A DNA stretch of 33,528 nucleotides from an uncultured Eubacteriaceae bacterium. GTDB taxonomy: Bacteria; Bacillota; Clostridia; Eubacteriales; Eubacteriaceae. The stretch covers positions 1 to 33,528 of the forward strand of contig CANRHG010000002.1 of NCBI GenBank assembly GCA_947630385.1. Reading direction: 5' to 3'. The notes below the pieces were generated by a model. It did no database searches and was not told the origin of the DNA. It was given only the letters and a program-made list of their open reading frames with translations. Shown in pieces: positions 6,873 through 15,704 of this stretch (its first letter is position 1; each line of letters begins with the position of its first letter). The translations under genes were made by a program, and so were the position numbers.

Positions 6873-7747
6873 GTATTCTGTACAGAGCCTTTGGGATGCT
6901 CTTGTACTTTTTGTACACGCTTGTCGGCAATTACGGGGTCGCGATCATCCTGTTTACGGTCATCTGCAAACTCGTGCTGTTGCCGCTAAACATCAAGTCG
7001 ACCAAATCCATGCGGGAGACCCAGGCGCTGCTTCCGATGACGCAGTACCTGCAAAAGAAGTACAAGAACAATCCAGAAAAATTAAATCAGGAAACGTCCA
7101 AACTCTATCAGGTTTATCACGTCAATCCGATGGGTGGGTGCCTACCACTTTTGATTCAACTGCCCATCATTTACGCGCTGTTCGGCGCGCTCCGAAATCC
7201 GACGGAATACGTTTTTGTCGGAACCAAAGCCAGCGCGGTCAACCAGTCGTTTTTGTGGATCCCGAACTTATCGCAGCCGGATCCGTACTACATCTTACCG
7301 ATACTGTGCGTGATCTTTACGTTTTTGACGCAAAAGTTCACGATGTCGATGAACAAGATGGCCGAAAACGAGCAGACGCAAAGTTCACAGCGTATGATGC
7401 TCTATCTCATGCCACTGCTCATCGGGTTTATGGCCCTGAGTCTACCGGCTGGGGTTGCCATCTACTGGGTCGTCCAAAACGTCTTCACGTTCTTACAGCA
7501 GTTTATCATGATGCGTAAACCGGTCGAGACCATTCCAATCATGGAAGCCGAAAAGAAGCTCGAAGAGTATTCCAGAAACAAACGTAAAGAGATCAAAGCG
7601 GTCCGCCAAACGGGTACAGACCGTATGAACCAGTATATGGGAAGCACGAATAAGAAAAACAAAGAGCACAGCACACCAAGCGTTAAAATGACACCGGCCA
7701 GCAAACGAAACGTTCGTAAAACCATTACAAAGATTCCCAAGAGGTGA
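6869..7747 (+). CDS. yidC: Membrane protein insertase YidC/Oxa1
   Basis: Inserts membrane proteins alone or with SecYEG. The 292-residue protein has about five membrane segments. The first conserved one (IILFTVICKLVLLPL) carries the basic groove residue as lysine, where Bacillus SpoIIIJ has arginine. NPMGGCLPLLIQLPIIYALF and LPAGVAIYWVVQNVF are classic Oxa1 motifs. There is no lipobox signal peptide, unlike Bacillus SpoIIIJ. The C-terminal tail (from about residue 225) is strongly basic, as in ribosome-binding YidC2 forms. It overlaps yidD by 4 nt and is followed by jag. Confidence 0.95.
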   Translation: MSILYRAFGMLLYFLYTLVGNYGVAIILFTVICKLVLLPLNIKSTKSMRETQALLPMTQYLQKKYKNNPEKLNQETSKLYQVYHVNPMGGCLPLLIQLPIIYALFGALRNPTEYVFVGTKASAVNQSFLWIPNLSQPDPYYILPILCVIFTFLTQKFTMSMNKMAENEQTQSSQRMMLYLMPLLIGFMALSLPAGVAIYWVVQNVFTFLQQFIMMRKPVETIPIMEAEKKLEEYSRNKRKEIKAVRQTGTDRMNQYMGSTNKKNKEHSTPSVKMTPASKRNVRKTITKIPKR

Positions 7748-7759
7748 TAGGAGAATATT

Positions 7760-8443
7760 TTGAGTCAAACAGCAACCGGAACCGGAAAGAATTACGACTT
7801 AGCCGTTGAAGACGCCCTAAAAGAATTAGGAGCTACCCACGAACAGATTGATACGATCAAGGTGATCCAACAGGCCGAAAGCGGCGTTTTTGGACTATTT
7901 GGTAAAAAAGACGCGATCGTAGAAGTTAGCTTAATCGAGCCCGAACCGGAAATCGTAGAAGAACCTGAAGAGGAAGTGCTTACCGTGGTCGGAGAGACCG
8001 ACAAAGCGAGAAAAGCCATCCTTTTTTTAAACGAAGTTTTCAATACGATGGGTCTTACCTGCGATATCGACGCCAAGGAAAGCGACGGTTTTTTAAAGAT
8101 CAACCTCAAGGGAGACCGTATGGGTATCCTGATCGGGCGAAGAGGCCAAACCCTGGATTCCTTACAGTACTTGACGAGTCTAGCGGTCAATAAAGAAGGA
8201 GACGGCTATACCCGGATCATTTTAGATACCGAAAATTATAGAGAAAAAAGACAGAAAACTTTGGAAGATCTGGCAAAGAAGATGGCGGACAAAGCCGTGC
8301 GCTTTAACCGCCGCATCAAGCTTGAGCCCATGAATCCGGCCGAACGCCGCATCATCCACGCCACGCTTCAAAACGACCGCCGGGTCCATACGTATTCCGA
8401 AGGTGAAGATCCTTACCGTAGGATCGTTATTCAAGCTCATTAA
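7760..8443 (+). CDS. jag: RNA-binding protein Jag/KhpB (Jag-N, KH and R3H domains)
   Basis: RNA-binding partner encoded with yidC in most Firmicutes; linked to sporulation in Bacillus and to cell division or elongation in streptococci as KhpB. The 227 residues contain a Jag-N domain (residues 1-55, ending GVFGLFGKKDA), an acidic linker (56-75), a KH domain with the IGRRGQTLDSLQYL loop, and an R3H domain ending PMNPAERRIIHATLQND. The start is TTG at 7760, with AGGAG about 6 nt upstream; the first residues (SQTATGTGKNYDLAVEDALKEL) align with Jag-N. Confidence 0.94.
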   Translation: MSQTATGTGKNYDLAVEDALKELGATHEQIDTIKVIQQAESGVFGLFGKKDAIVEVSLIEPEPEIVEEPEEEVLTVVGETDKARKAILFLNEVFNTMGLTCDIDAKESDGFLKINLKGDRMGILIGRRGQTLDSLQYLTSLAVNKEGDGYTRIILDTENYREKRQKTLEDLAKKMADKAVRFNRRIKLEPMNPAERRIIHATLQNDRRVHTYSEGEDPYRRIVIQAH

Positions 8444-8444
8444 C

Positions 8445-8467
8445 AGTTCCTGTAATGGGCTTTTTTT
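8445..8467 (+). terminator. Weak hairpin plus T7 tract after jag
   Basis: AGTTC (8445-8449) can pair with GGGCT (8457-8461) using two G-T pairs, followed by seven T. The stem is short, so this may be a partial terminator or attenuator before mnmE. The mnmE ATG lies only 9 nt after the tract. Confidence 0.4.
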
Positions 8468-8476
8468 ATACAAAAA

Positions 8477-9838
8477 ATGAAATATTCTGATGTAGACACT
8501 ATCGCTGCCATCTCGACCGGTATGGGAAGCGCGGGAATCGGGATCGTACGCCTTAGCGGGGAGCGCTCGGCGCAGATCGCCGACAAGATCTTCAAGGGCG
8601 TCTCCGGCGTCCCGCTTACGCGGGCTCAAAACCAAAAGCTTTATTACGGCCATATCATCGACCCACAGACCGGACAGACGGTCGACGAGGTCCTCGTCGC
8701 TTACATGCGCGGCCCAAATTCTTACACGGCCGAAGACGTCGTCGAAATCAACTGCCACGGCGGGATCGTTCCGACCGGAAAGATCTTAGATCTCGTCATA
8801 AACGGCGGGGCCCGCCACGCCCAACCCGGGGAGTTTACTAAACGCGCCTTTTTAAACGGCCGGATCGATCTCACCCAGGCGGAGTCCGTGATGGACGTCA
8901 TCGGGGCAAAGTCGGAAAAAGCGCTTCAGCTGTCGGTCGAACAGCTAAACGGCTCCCTAAAAAAGCGGCTTAAAAAAATCGACGACGTTTTGATCGACGT
9001 ACTCGTACTCATTGAGTCCAACCTCGACTACCCGGAGTACGACATCGAAGAACTGACCAAAGAAAAGGTCCTTGCCCACATCGATGAGGCACTGGAACTG
9101 ATCGAAAACCTGATCGAGAACGGAAAAAACAGCGCCGTGTTTCGAAACGGGATCAAGACCGTCATCCTCGGAAAACCCAACGTGGGAAAATCCTCACTCC
9201 TAAATCTGCTCACCGATAACGAACGCGCCATCGTGACCGAAATTCCCGGAACGACCAGAGACATCATCGAAGAATCCATTATCATCGATTCCGTTCCGTT
9301 TATTCTTACCGATACCGCGGGCATCCGCCAGACGGAAAACGTGGTCGAACAGATCGGAGTCGAACGCTCCTTGGAATACGCTTCCCACGCGGATCTGATT
9401 TTGTTTCTAAAAGAATCCGGCCAAAAACTCTCCGAAGACGAACGCCAAATCATCGACGGGCTCGACCCCGACAAGACGATCTTCGTCTCGAACAAGAGCG
9501 ATCTTTCTTTGGAAGAGCTGGAAAACTGGCACAAGATTTCAGTTAAGAACGAATCGGGTATTAAAGAATTAAAGAAACAAATGGTTGATCTCGTCATGCA
9601 GGGACAGGTCGAAGCTTCGCAGAGTTCGGTGCTCCTAAACGAGCGGCAGATGAGCCTGTTAAGACAGACAAGGGACATCTTAAAACACGCGCGTGAGGGC
9701 GTACTGATCGATCTGCCGGAAGAAATTTACAGTATCGAGATCAACGAGGCTTTGGAAAATCTCAGAGCCATCACCGGAGAGTCCATCGGGACGGACGTCA
9801 TCGATACGATCTTCGAGCGGTTTTGCATTGGCAAATAA
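8477..9838 (+). CDS. mnmE: tRNA modification GTPase MnmE
   Basis: With MnmG it makes the cmnm5/nm5 modification of U34 in certain tRNAs. The 453 residues begin with the folate-binding N-domain (DTIAAISTGMGSAGIGIVRLSG). A GTPase domain is inserted in the helical part: G1 GKPNVGKSS near residue 232, G2 IPGTTRDII, G3 DTAGIR and G4 NKSD. The invariant C-terminal FCIGK is present. No clear Shine-Dalgarno precedes the ATG, which lies just behind a T-tract. mnmG follows after a 188-bp gap, longer than usual in this packed region. Confidence 0.96.
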   Translation: MKYSDVDTIAAISTGMGSAGIGIVRLSGERSAQIADKIFKGVSGVPLTRAQNQKLYYGHIIDPQTGQTVDEVLVAYMRGPNSYTAEDVVEINCHGGIVPTGKILDLVINGGARHAQPGEFTKRAFLNGRIDLTQAESVMDVIGAKSEKALQLSVEQLNGSLKKRLKKIDDVLIDVLVLIESNLDYPEYDIEELTKEKVLAHIDEALELIENLIENGKNSAVFRNGIKTVILGKPNVGKSSLLNLLTDNERAIVTEIPGTTRDIIEESIIIDSVPFILTDTAGIRQTENVVEQIGVERSLEYASHADLILFLKESGQKLSEDERQIIDGLDPDKTIFVSNKSDLSLEELENWHKISVKNESGIKELKKQMVDLVMQGQVEASQSSVLLNERQMSLLRQTRDILKHAREGVLIDLPEEIYSIEINEALENLRAITGESIGTDVIDTIFERFCIGK

Positions 9839-10026
9839 AAAAAGAACCGCCTTACTTAGAAGGCGGTCTAGCTATATTTGAAGAGGAGTATGTTTGACAG
9901 ACGATTATCTGTTTGACTAAATGACTATCAATAGGGGGGAACCATCAATAATCAACCATCGTTAGTTAATATTTTACCCACATCGGACTAAATAAACACA
10001 TTTTTATTTGAGAAAGGAGAAAATCT
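9839..10026 (+). promoter_or_regulatory. mnmE-mnmG intergenic leader with hairpin and weak promoter
   Basis: An 8-bp perfect hairpin, ACCGCCTT (9846-9853) with AAGGCGGT (9860-9867), follows mnmE but lacks a clear T-tract on the plus strand. A -35-like TTGACA is at 9894-9899 with a poor -10 (CTAAAT, 9917-9922). AACCATC occurs twice as a direct repeat around 9940-9960. Two tiny reading frames (8 and 14 codons) exist but I cannot support them. The region probably holds the mnmE terminator and the mnmG promoter. Confidence 0.45.
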
Positions 10027-11907
10027 TTGGCCTACCAAGCAGGAGATTACGATGTTATAGTTATCGGCGCGGGACATGCCGGTGTAGAAGCGGCCTTAGC
10101 GTCGGCGCGACGGGGTTTTTCTACCTTACTGCTCACCATCAATCTCGACAGCGTGGCCATGATGCCCTGCAATCCGTCGATCGGCGGAACCGGAAAGGGG
10201 CATTTGGTCCGGGAAATCGACGCCTTAGGCGGTGAGATGGGAAAAAATATCGACGCGACGATGATCCAGGCGCGTATGTTAAATACCGCCAAAGGACCGG
10301 CGGTCCACAGCCTCAGGGCCCAAGCCGACAAAAAAGCCTACCAACAGCGCATGAAAAAGATCATCGAAGACCAGCCGAACCTGACCTTAAAACAACAGGA
10401 AGCGGTCGAGTTGATCATTGAAGACGACAAAATAAAAGGGGTCGTTACCAAAACCGGGGCGACGTATTCGTGCAAGGCCTGCGTCATCGCGACCGGGACC
10501 TACCTTAAAGGCCGGATCTTTATCGGGGACGTTCAGTACGACGGCGGCCCGAACGGTCTGTTTCCGGCGACGGAACTCTCGAACTCGCTTATCGAGTCCG
10601 GCTTTGAGCTTCAGCGCTTTAAGACCGGAACCCCGGCCAGGGTCGACAAAAACAGCATTGATTTTTCAAAGATGATCATTCAGGAAGGCGACGATCCGAT
10701 CGTTCCTTTTTCGTTTGAAACCGAAGAAATTAACATCGATCAAGAACCGTGTTACCTGACGTACACGACACCGAAAGCGCACGAGATCATAATGGAGAAC
10801 ATCGACCGTTCGCCCCTTTATACCGGCGACGTCGTCGGGATCGGCCCGAGGTACTGTCCGTCGATCGAGACGAAAGTCATGCGCTTCAGTGATAAGGACC
10901 GCCACCAGATTTTTATGGAACCGGAAGGGCTTAACACCAACGAGATCTACGTTCAGGGCATGAGTTCCTGCCTTCCGGAAGACGTGCAGATCGCCGTATA
11001 CAGAGAGGTTCCGGGCATGGAAAACGTCGAGTTTATGCGAAGTGCCTACGCGATCGAATACGACTGCATCTACCCCACCGATTTAAAGGCGAGCCTTGAG
11101 TCAAAGCAGGTCAAGGGGCTCTTTTTTGCCGGACAGATCAATGGGACTTCGGGTTACGAGGAAGCCGCGGCCCAGGGGATCATTGCAGGAATCAACGCCT
11201 GTCAGTACATCCTTCACGAAAAACCGCTCATTTTAGACCGCTCCCAGGCCTATATCGGTGTTCTAATCGACGACATCATCACCAAAGGGACCGAAGAGCC
11301 GTACCGGATGATGACCTCAAGAGCCGAGTACCGCCTACTTCTACGGCAGGACAACGCCGACAAACGCCTAACGCCGATCGGGCATGAATACGGGCTCATT
11401 TCGGACGAGCGGTACGAGAGGTTTCTTAAAAAGCAAAGAGCCATCGAAGACGAAGTCGAGCGGCTAAAAAAAGTAAAAGTAAAGCCGACGGAAGAAGAAA
11501 ACGAGAAACTTAAAGAACTGGGTTCTGCCGCGATCAAAAACGGGATATCCTTAGCCGAACTTTTAAGGAGGCCGGAACTGACCTACGAAAATACGGCCGT
11601 GTTCGACGAAGAAAGACCGGAACTGAGCGCGGATATTGTCAGTGAAGTCGGGGTGATTCTCAAGTACGAAGGGTATATTAAAAAGCAAATGGAACAGGTT
11701 AAGAAATTCAGAAAGCTGGAAAAGAAACGAATCCCCGAAGACTTAAACTACGGCGATATCAAAGGCCTAAGGCTCGAGGCCGTAGAAAAGCTCGGCCGTT
11801 TCCGTCCCGAGACGATTGGCCAGGCCAGTCGAATATCCGGGGTTTCGCCGGCGGATATATCGGTTTTACAAATCTATCTTGAATCAAAAAAGCACGTTCC
11901 ACGATGA
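10027..11907 (+). CDS. mnmG: tRNA uridine-5-carboxymethylaminomethyl modification enzyme MnmG
   Basis: FAD-dependent partner of MnmE in tRNA U34 modification; 626 residues, the usual length. It has the dinucleotide-binding motif VIGAGHAGVEAALASARRG, the signature NPSIGGTGKGHLVREIDALGG, FKTGTPARVD and the C-terminal LRLEAVEKLGRFRPETIGQA region. The start is TTG at 10027, preceded by AAAGGAG with 7-nt spacing. Its last codons form the 5' arm of a terminator whose other arm is a parS site. In Bacillus rsmG follows directly; here about 5.9 kb of other genes intervene. Confidence 0.97.
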   Translation: MAYQAGDYDVIVIGAGHAGVEAALASARRGFSTLLLTINLDSVAMMPCNPSIGGTGKGHLVREIDALGGEMGKNIDATMIQARMLNTAKGPAVHSLRAQADKKAYQQRMKKIIEDQPNLTLKQQEAVELIIEDDKIKGVVTKTGATYSCKACVIATGTYLKGRIFIGDVQYDGGPNGLFPATELSNSLIESGFELQRFKTGTPARVDKNSIDFSKMIIQEGDDPIVPFSFETEEINIDQEPCYLTYTTPKAHEIIMENIDRSPLYTGDVVGIGPRYCPSIETKVMRFSDKDRHQIFMEPEGLNTNEIYVQGMSSCLPEDVQIAVYREVPGMENVEFMRSAYAIEYDCIYPTDLKASLESKQVKGLFFAGQINGTSGYEEAAAQGIIAGINACQYILHEKPLILDRSQAYIGVLIDDIITKGTEEPYRMMTSRAEYRLLLRQDNADKRLTPIGHEYGLISDERYERFLKKQRAIEDEVERLKKVKVKPTEEENEKLKELGSAAIKNGISLAELLRRPELTYENTAVFDEERPELSADIVSEVGVILKYEGYIKKQMEQVKKFRKLEKKRIPEDLNYGDIKGLRLEAVEKLGRFRPETIGQASRISGVSPADISVLQIYLESKKHVPR

Positions 11908-11933
11908 TGTTTCACGTGAAACGTGCTTTTTTT
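11890..11933 (+). terminator. mnmG terminator with a parS site in its 3' arm
   Basis: AAGCACGTT (11890-11898, inside the end of mnmG) pairs with AACGTGCTT (11920-11928), followed by seven T (11927-11933). The 3' arm overlaps the parS palindrome at 11908-11923. A smaller TTTCACGTGAAA hairpin would compete with the long stem. Confidence 0.75.
11908..11923. other. parS site 1 (15/16 match)
   Basis: TGTTTCACGTGAAACG differs from the Bacillus parS consensus TGTTTCACGTGAAACA only at the last base. It is the loading site for the ParB encoded at 20146. Confidence 0.88.
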
Positions 11934-11950
11934 AACATCAGGAGCTTATT

Positions 11951-13168
11951 ATGAATTTTTTAAAGAAACTCGACAGAAAATATTGGTTTGTCCTCGTACT
12001 CTTCGCGGCGGTACTGCTCGCCCTGATCGTCTACGCCCCACAGGTTTCGGGCTTTTTTTCCTGGATCTGGAACGCCATCAGCGCTCTGGTCATCGGAGCC
12101 TGTATCGCTTACGTCTTAAATATCCTGATGGATTTTTTCAGTGAGCGGGTTTTCGGCTTTCTCCTAAATCCCAAGCTTCGGCGGATCTTAAGCCTGGTCT
12201 GCGCGATTTTAACTCTACTGATCGTCTTTATCGCACTGGCTTTGATCGTCATTCCCCAACTCGTTCAGGCCCTGGAGCTCTTAGCCAGAAAGATCCCCGG
12301 CGCGCTTGACGCGCTACAAAACGCGGTGACTACCCTCACCCAACGTTTTCCGGCGCTTTCAAATTCGCTCAACAGGACGCGGGCTTCGGGAGGGACGCTC
12401 AGCCGGACGGTGACAAATTTCTTGAGAAACGAACTACCAAAGACGCTCAGCGGAACCTTTAGTTTTGTCAGCCAGACCTTTAAGTCGGTCATGTCCTTTT
12501 TCATCGCGGTCCTTTTTGCCCTTTACCTGCTCATGGCCAAGAAGAGCCTGTACCGTCAGGTCAAAAAGATCGTCTACGGACTTTTGCCGGAAAAGTACGC
12601 AAACGAAACCCTATACATCTTTCATCTGACCAACGAAGATTTCCGTGCTTTTATCTACGGACGCGTTTTTGACGCGGTTTTGATGGCGATCGCTTACGGG
12701 ATCATCGCTTTTATTTTTAGGCTTCCCTATACGCTCATGATCGTATCGATCATCGCCGTATTCTCGGTCATCCCGCTCTTTGGCGCGATCATCAGTTGGG
12801 GTATCGGCTTTTTCCTTATCGTCACGGTCAACTTCTTGCAGGCGGTACTGTTTTCGGTGATCATCCTGTCGATCCTGTTTATCACCCGAAACTTCATCTA
12901 TCCGAGGCTCATCGGGTCGTCTTTGGGTCTACCCGACATCTGGGTCTTTGCTGCGGTCGTCGTAGGTGGAAAACTCTTCGGTCTGCCGGGGATGCTCACG
13001 GCCGTTCCGATCTTTTCGGTCCTTTACCGGCTGGCAAGTGAATTCGTCAACCGTAGATTAAGTTTAGATCCTAAAAAAGAGAGGGACGTAGAGACCCCGA
13101 TCAACTGGGAGCGCTACGATCCCGAGACCGAAGAATTTAAAGATACTACAGAGACAAAGAAAGAATGA
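11951..13168 (+). CDS. AI-2E family transporter (PerM-like membrane protein)
   Basis: Polytopic membrane protein of the AI-2E/PerM family (Pfam AI-2E_transport), 405 residues. Members have been linked to autoinducer export or Na+/H+ antiport, but the substrate cannot be told from sequence. Several hydrophobic segments are visible: near residues 15-35, 38-60, 75-100, 175-195, and the conserved C-terminal block with IIAVFSVIPLFGAIISWG and YPRLIGSSLGLPDIWVF. The C-terminal 40 residues are charged and cytoplasmic. AGGAG lies 7 nt upstream of the ATG. A strong terminator and a parS site follow. Confidence 0.88.
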   Translation: MNFLKKLDRKYWFVLVLFAAVLLALIVYAPQVSGFFSWIWNAISALVIGACIAYVLNILMDFFSERVFGFLLNPKLRRILSLVCAILTLLIVFIALALIVIPQLVQALELLARKIPGALDALQNAVTTLTQRFPALSNSLNRTRASGGTLSRTVTNFLRNELPKTLSGTFSFVSQTFKSVMSFFIAVLFALYLLMAKKSLYRQVKKIVYGLLPEKYANETLYIFHLTNEDFRAFIYGRVFDAVLMAIAYGIIAFIFRLPYTLMIVSIIAVFSVIPLFGAIISWGIGFFLIVTVNFLQAVLFSVIILSILFITRNFIYPRLIGSSLGLPDIWVFAAVVVGGKLFGLPGMLTAVPIFSVLYRLASEFVNRRLSLDPKKERDVETPINWERYDPETEEFKDTTETKKE

Positions 13169-13175
13169 TTTATAG

Positions 13176-13204
13176 TGCAGTTCGGTTTCCGGGCTGCATT
13201 TTTT
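13176..13204 (+). terminator. Intrinsic terminator of the AI-2E gene
   Basis: TGCAGTTCGG (13176-13185) pairs with CCGGGCTGCA (13189-13198), a 10-bp stem with two G-T pairs and a TTT loop. Six T follow (13199-13204). A perfect parS begins 1 nt later. Confidence 0.88.
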
Positions 13205-13205
13205 A

Positions 13206-13221
13206 TGTTTCACGTGAAACA
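13206..13221. other. parS site 2 (perfect)
   Basis: TGTTTCACGTGAAACA matches the consensus at 16 of 16 positions. It lies between the AI-2E terminator and the 3' end of the leftward ABC permease, at the left border of the accessory cassette. Confidence 0.95.
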
Positions 13222-13268
13222 TTGACATAATTCATGGTTTTCTAATTTCACTCCGCTTTGCTCTTTGA

Positions 13269-14021
13269 TCAGCTTTCCCTTCTATGCAGATCACGGATTC
13301 CAAGAACCGACGTAAGAACGACCCAGAAAAACGTTCCGGAGACGACTTTGATGATTTCGGAGAATGTCGGCAGGCTCTCGTGGGTGGCGTTGATGCCGAT
13401 GATCGCGAGCGTATCCGGAAAAAGCCAAAATCCGTTTAAGTAGCAAAACAGGCCGACGAAGCAACCGATAAAGCAGATCCCGATCGGAGCCGTAAAACTT
13501 TTGATTTTGAGCGACAGGTAAAGCTGTACGGAGGCGACGGCCATGACGCAGACGGGACCGGCAAAAAGATACCAAAGCGTAGTTGCCGGAAGGGGTGCGC
13601 GAAACCGAAGGATCACGAAGCCGCTAAAGACGTAAAGGGCGACCATAAAGACCTGTGAGATGATCGCAACAAAAAACAGGACCGTGAGTTTGCTAAACCA
13701 AATGTCCCTTGCATCAACGGGTAGAGTCCCCAGTAAGTTCCAGTTGTTTTGGTTGTGTTCGATCCGCCAAAGGCAGGCCGCGGCAATGCCCATTAAAAGC
13801 GGATAGAAAAAATAGCCGTAAAACAGGGCGACCTGTGTCCAAAGCCCGTACCAGGCTCCCCCACTTAGAGCTTCATTATTTAGATAGTAAGAGCCGCTAC
13901 CGATAAAGATACTAAGAAGCGGCAGCAACAAAACGGCCCACCAGAGCGGCGAGTTTTTTAATTTAAGAAATTCGACTTCAAGGCACTTACAAAAACCTAG
14001 ACGTTTTACTGTTTGCATCAA
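13269..14021 (-). CDS. ABC-2 permease, lantibiotic-protection MutG-like
   Basis: Membrane subunit of an ABC exporter; 250 residues with about six membrane segments. It starts with a short cytoplasmic stretch, CLEVEFLKLKNSPLWWAVLLLP, typical of ABC-2 permeases. After the second segment comes WRIEHNQNNWNLLGTLPVDARDIW, resembling the conserved charged loop of lantibiotic-immunity permeases (MutE/MutG, SpaE/SpaG types). It is the last gene of a three-gene leftward unit and overlaps the upstream permease by 4 nt. No terminator was found after it. The substrate is unknown; a peptide antibiotic or cell-envelope drug is the likely class. Confidence 0.75.
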   Translation of the reverse strand: MMQTVKRLGFCKCLEVEFLKLKNSPLWWAVLLLPLLSIFIGSGSYYLNNEALSGGAWYGLWTQVALFYGYFFYPLLMGIAAACLWRIEHNQNNWNLLGTLPVDARDIWFSKLTVLFFVAIISQVFMVALYVFSGFVILRFRAPLPATTLWYLFAGPVCVMAVASVQLYLSLKIKSFTAPIGICFIGCFVGLFCYLNGFWLFPDTLAIIGINATHESLPTFSEIIKVVSGTFFWVVLTSVLGIRDLHRRES

Positions 14022-14806
14022 ATCTCCCTCTTACTTAAAGCTCTCATTAAAGCGACGTTGGCTGCGATGAACAAAAGCGCTACGCCGAAAATTAAGACGT
14101 AGTTTGGATAGAGTTCTATAATCTTCCAGTTCATGATCCCGTCACTCCCCCTTCCTAAAGACTCGTTAGTGGCCAAAATATTAAGGGCGTAGTAACCCCA
14201 GGGTAAAAGATAGCAAAACCACCGTGGCATGAGCGGAGAGATCAGGGCGATAAACGAAGCAAACAGCCCTTCGATAAGAACTACGGCTTGATTTCTATAA
14301 AAAACAGCCAAGCCTTGGGCGATCGTTAAGGTCATTACGTTTGCTCCCGATAGACCGATAAAGGAAAGCAAAAGTTTTCCGACGGGTATAGGGGCCCCTA
14401 AGATTTGGTGGAGGCGAAAAACGGCCGTAAGGTAAAACAAAAGCGTCGTTAATTCCATCAGAAAAAAGACGGTCAAAAACTTGACGCTCCACAGCGTTTT
14501 AAAATCCTCGTTCGCGGTGATTAGTAGTCTCCAGTTTTCGTTTTTGTTCTCAAGATCGATTAGCTTCGAGATGAGCAGGCTCGCCATGACCGGAAGGATC
14601 AGCGCGAGCAGCCAAACGATTTCGGATTGTTCGTAAAAATAGACGAGTTCGACCGAAGCGTAGTGGATATGCGGCGAAAAACTAAAGGTGCGCAGGTTGT
14701 ACAGAAGGTAGGCGAGCGGCGCAACCGTTAAGAGGAGCCAACTGAGAAAAAAGTATTTGTGCTTTAGTTTGTACAGTTCCAGGTTAAAGGCTTTACTTAG
14801 GTTCAT
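14018..14806 (-). CDS. ABC-2 permease, lantibiotic-protection MutE/EpiE-like
   Basis: Second membrane subunit of the exporter; 262 residues with about six hydrophobic segments. The N-terminus (FNLELYKLKHKYFFLSWLLL) has the same basic juxtamembrane style as its neighbour. The segment LIDLENKNENWRLLITANED matches the ENxNxNW-type loop of this permease class. It overlaps the ATPase gene upstream by 14 nt and the next permease by 4 nt, so all three are made together. Two different 250-residue permeases with one ATPase is the architecture of LanFEG-type self-protection exporters. Confidence 0.75.
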   Translation of the reverse strand: MNLSKAFNLELYKLKHKYFFLSWLLLTVAPLAYLLYNLRTFSFSPHIHYASVELVYFYEQSEIVWLLALILPVMASLLISKLIDLENKNENWRLLITANEDFKTLWSVKFLTVFFLMELTTLLFYLTAVFRLHQILGAPIPVGKLLLSFIGLSGANVMTLTIAQGLAVFYRNQAVVLIEGLFASFIALISPLMPRWFCYLLPWGYYALNILATNESLGRGSDGIMNWKIIELYPNYVLIFGVALLFIAANVALMRALSKREI

Positions 14807-15704
14807 CGCGCTCTCCTATTATTTCAAAATACAGATCTTCGAGATTTAACTGCTCATGACTTAGTTCGTAGATTCCGATTCCCGCGTTCACGAGCTTTTT
14901 TATAAGCGGTGGGATCTCTTCTTTTTTCAAATTCTCAAAAACGAGTTTGTCATCTAAAAGCTTCGGATGGTAGTCGGAGAGCACCTCTAACCCTAGAAGA
15001 CCGTCGTCCGTCTCAAGCGTCGTCTTTAACTTTTTGTAGCGCTCAAGTTCTTTTAGCGTTCCCTCAAAAATCAGCTTCCCATCTTTTAAGATCCCAATTA
15101 TATCGGCGATTTTTTCGATCTCACTGAGTTGGTGGCTTGAGATCATCACCGTTATGTTCCGCTTTCGCGCCAAACTTTTAAGGAGCTCTCTGATCTCTCT
15201 TATACCTTCCGGATCCAGCCCGTTTGTGGGTTCATCTAAGATCAAAAGCTTCGGATCCCTCAAAAGCGCCATGGCGATGGCGAGCCTTTGTTTCATTCCA
15301 AGGGAATAATTTTTGACCTTCTTATCCCTTTCCTCATATAATCCGACGAGTTTTAAAACCTTTTCGCTTTCTTCTTCAGATACATCTAAAATTTTCTCGA
15401 GTAGTTTTAGGTTTTCCTTTCCCGTTAGATGGCCGTAGTAAGACGGGTTCTCAATAATACTTCCCGTCTTTTTTAAAATCTCGATCCGGTTTTCTTCAAA
15501 AGGGGTCCCAAAGATCTCGATTCTTCCACCCGACGGTGGGGTAAGTCCCAGAAGCATCTTCATCGTCGTGGTTTTACCCGCGCCGTTAGCGCCCAAAAAG
15601 CCGTAGATTTTTCCTTCCGGAATCTTAAGGTTGAGCCCGTCTACGCGGTTGATCCCGCCGTAGGTTTTGGTAAGATTTTCCGTTTTAATCACTGGAGTTT
15701 TCAT
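14793..15704 (-). CDS. ABC transporter ATPase, bacitracin/lantibiotic-protection type
   Basis: Nucleotide-binding subunit driving the two permeases; 303 residues. Walker A is GANGAGKTT, Q-loop region GSIIENPSYYGHLTGKENL (characteristic of BcrA/LanF types), signature YSLGMKQR, Walker B LLILDEPTNGLDPEG and H-loop SSHQ. The C-terminal 80 residues form the extra domain usual in BcrA-like ATPases. I chose the ATG at 15704 because homology begins MKTPVIKTENLTKTYGG; an in-frame extension to 15926 would run through the divergent promoter region and into the response regulator. No good Shine-Dalgarno precedes it. It is divergent from the response regulator, its likely controller. Confidence 0.88.
   Translation of the reverse strand: MKTPVIKTENLTKTYGGINRVDGLNLKIPEGKIYGFLGANGAGKTTTMKMLLGLTPPSGGRIEIFGTPFEENRIEILKKTGSIIENPSYYGHLTGKENLKLLEKILDVSEEESEKVLKLVGLYEERDKKVKNYSLGMKQRLAIAMALLRDPKLLILDEPTNGLDPEGIREIRELLKSLARKRNITVMISSHQLSEIEKIADIIGILKDGKLIFEGTLKELERYKKLKTTLETDDGLLGLEVLSDYHPKLLDDKLVFENLKKEEIPPLIKKLVNAGIGIYELSHEQLNLEDLYFEIIGERDEPK

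Noticed and set aside
9890..9970. Two tiny reading frames (8 and 14 codons) as leader peptides before mnmG
   Set aside because: The ribosome-binding site of the first is too close to its ATG, and neither has a codon run or hairpin that suggests attenuation.
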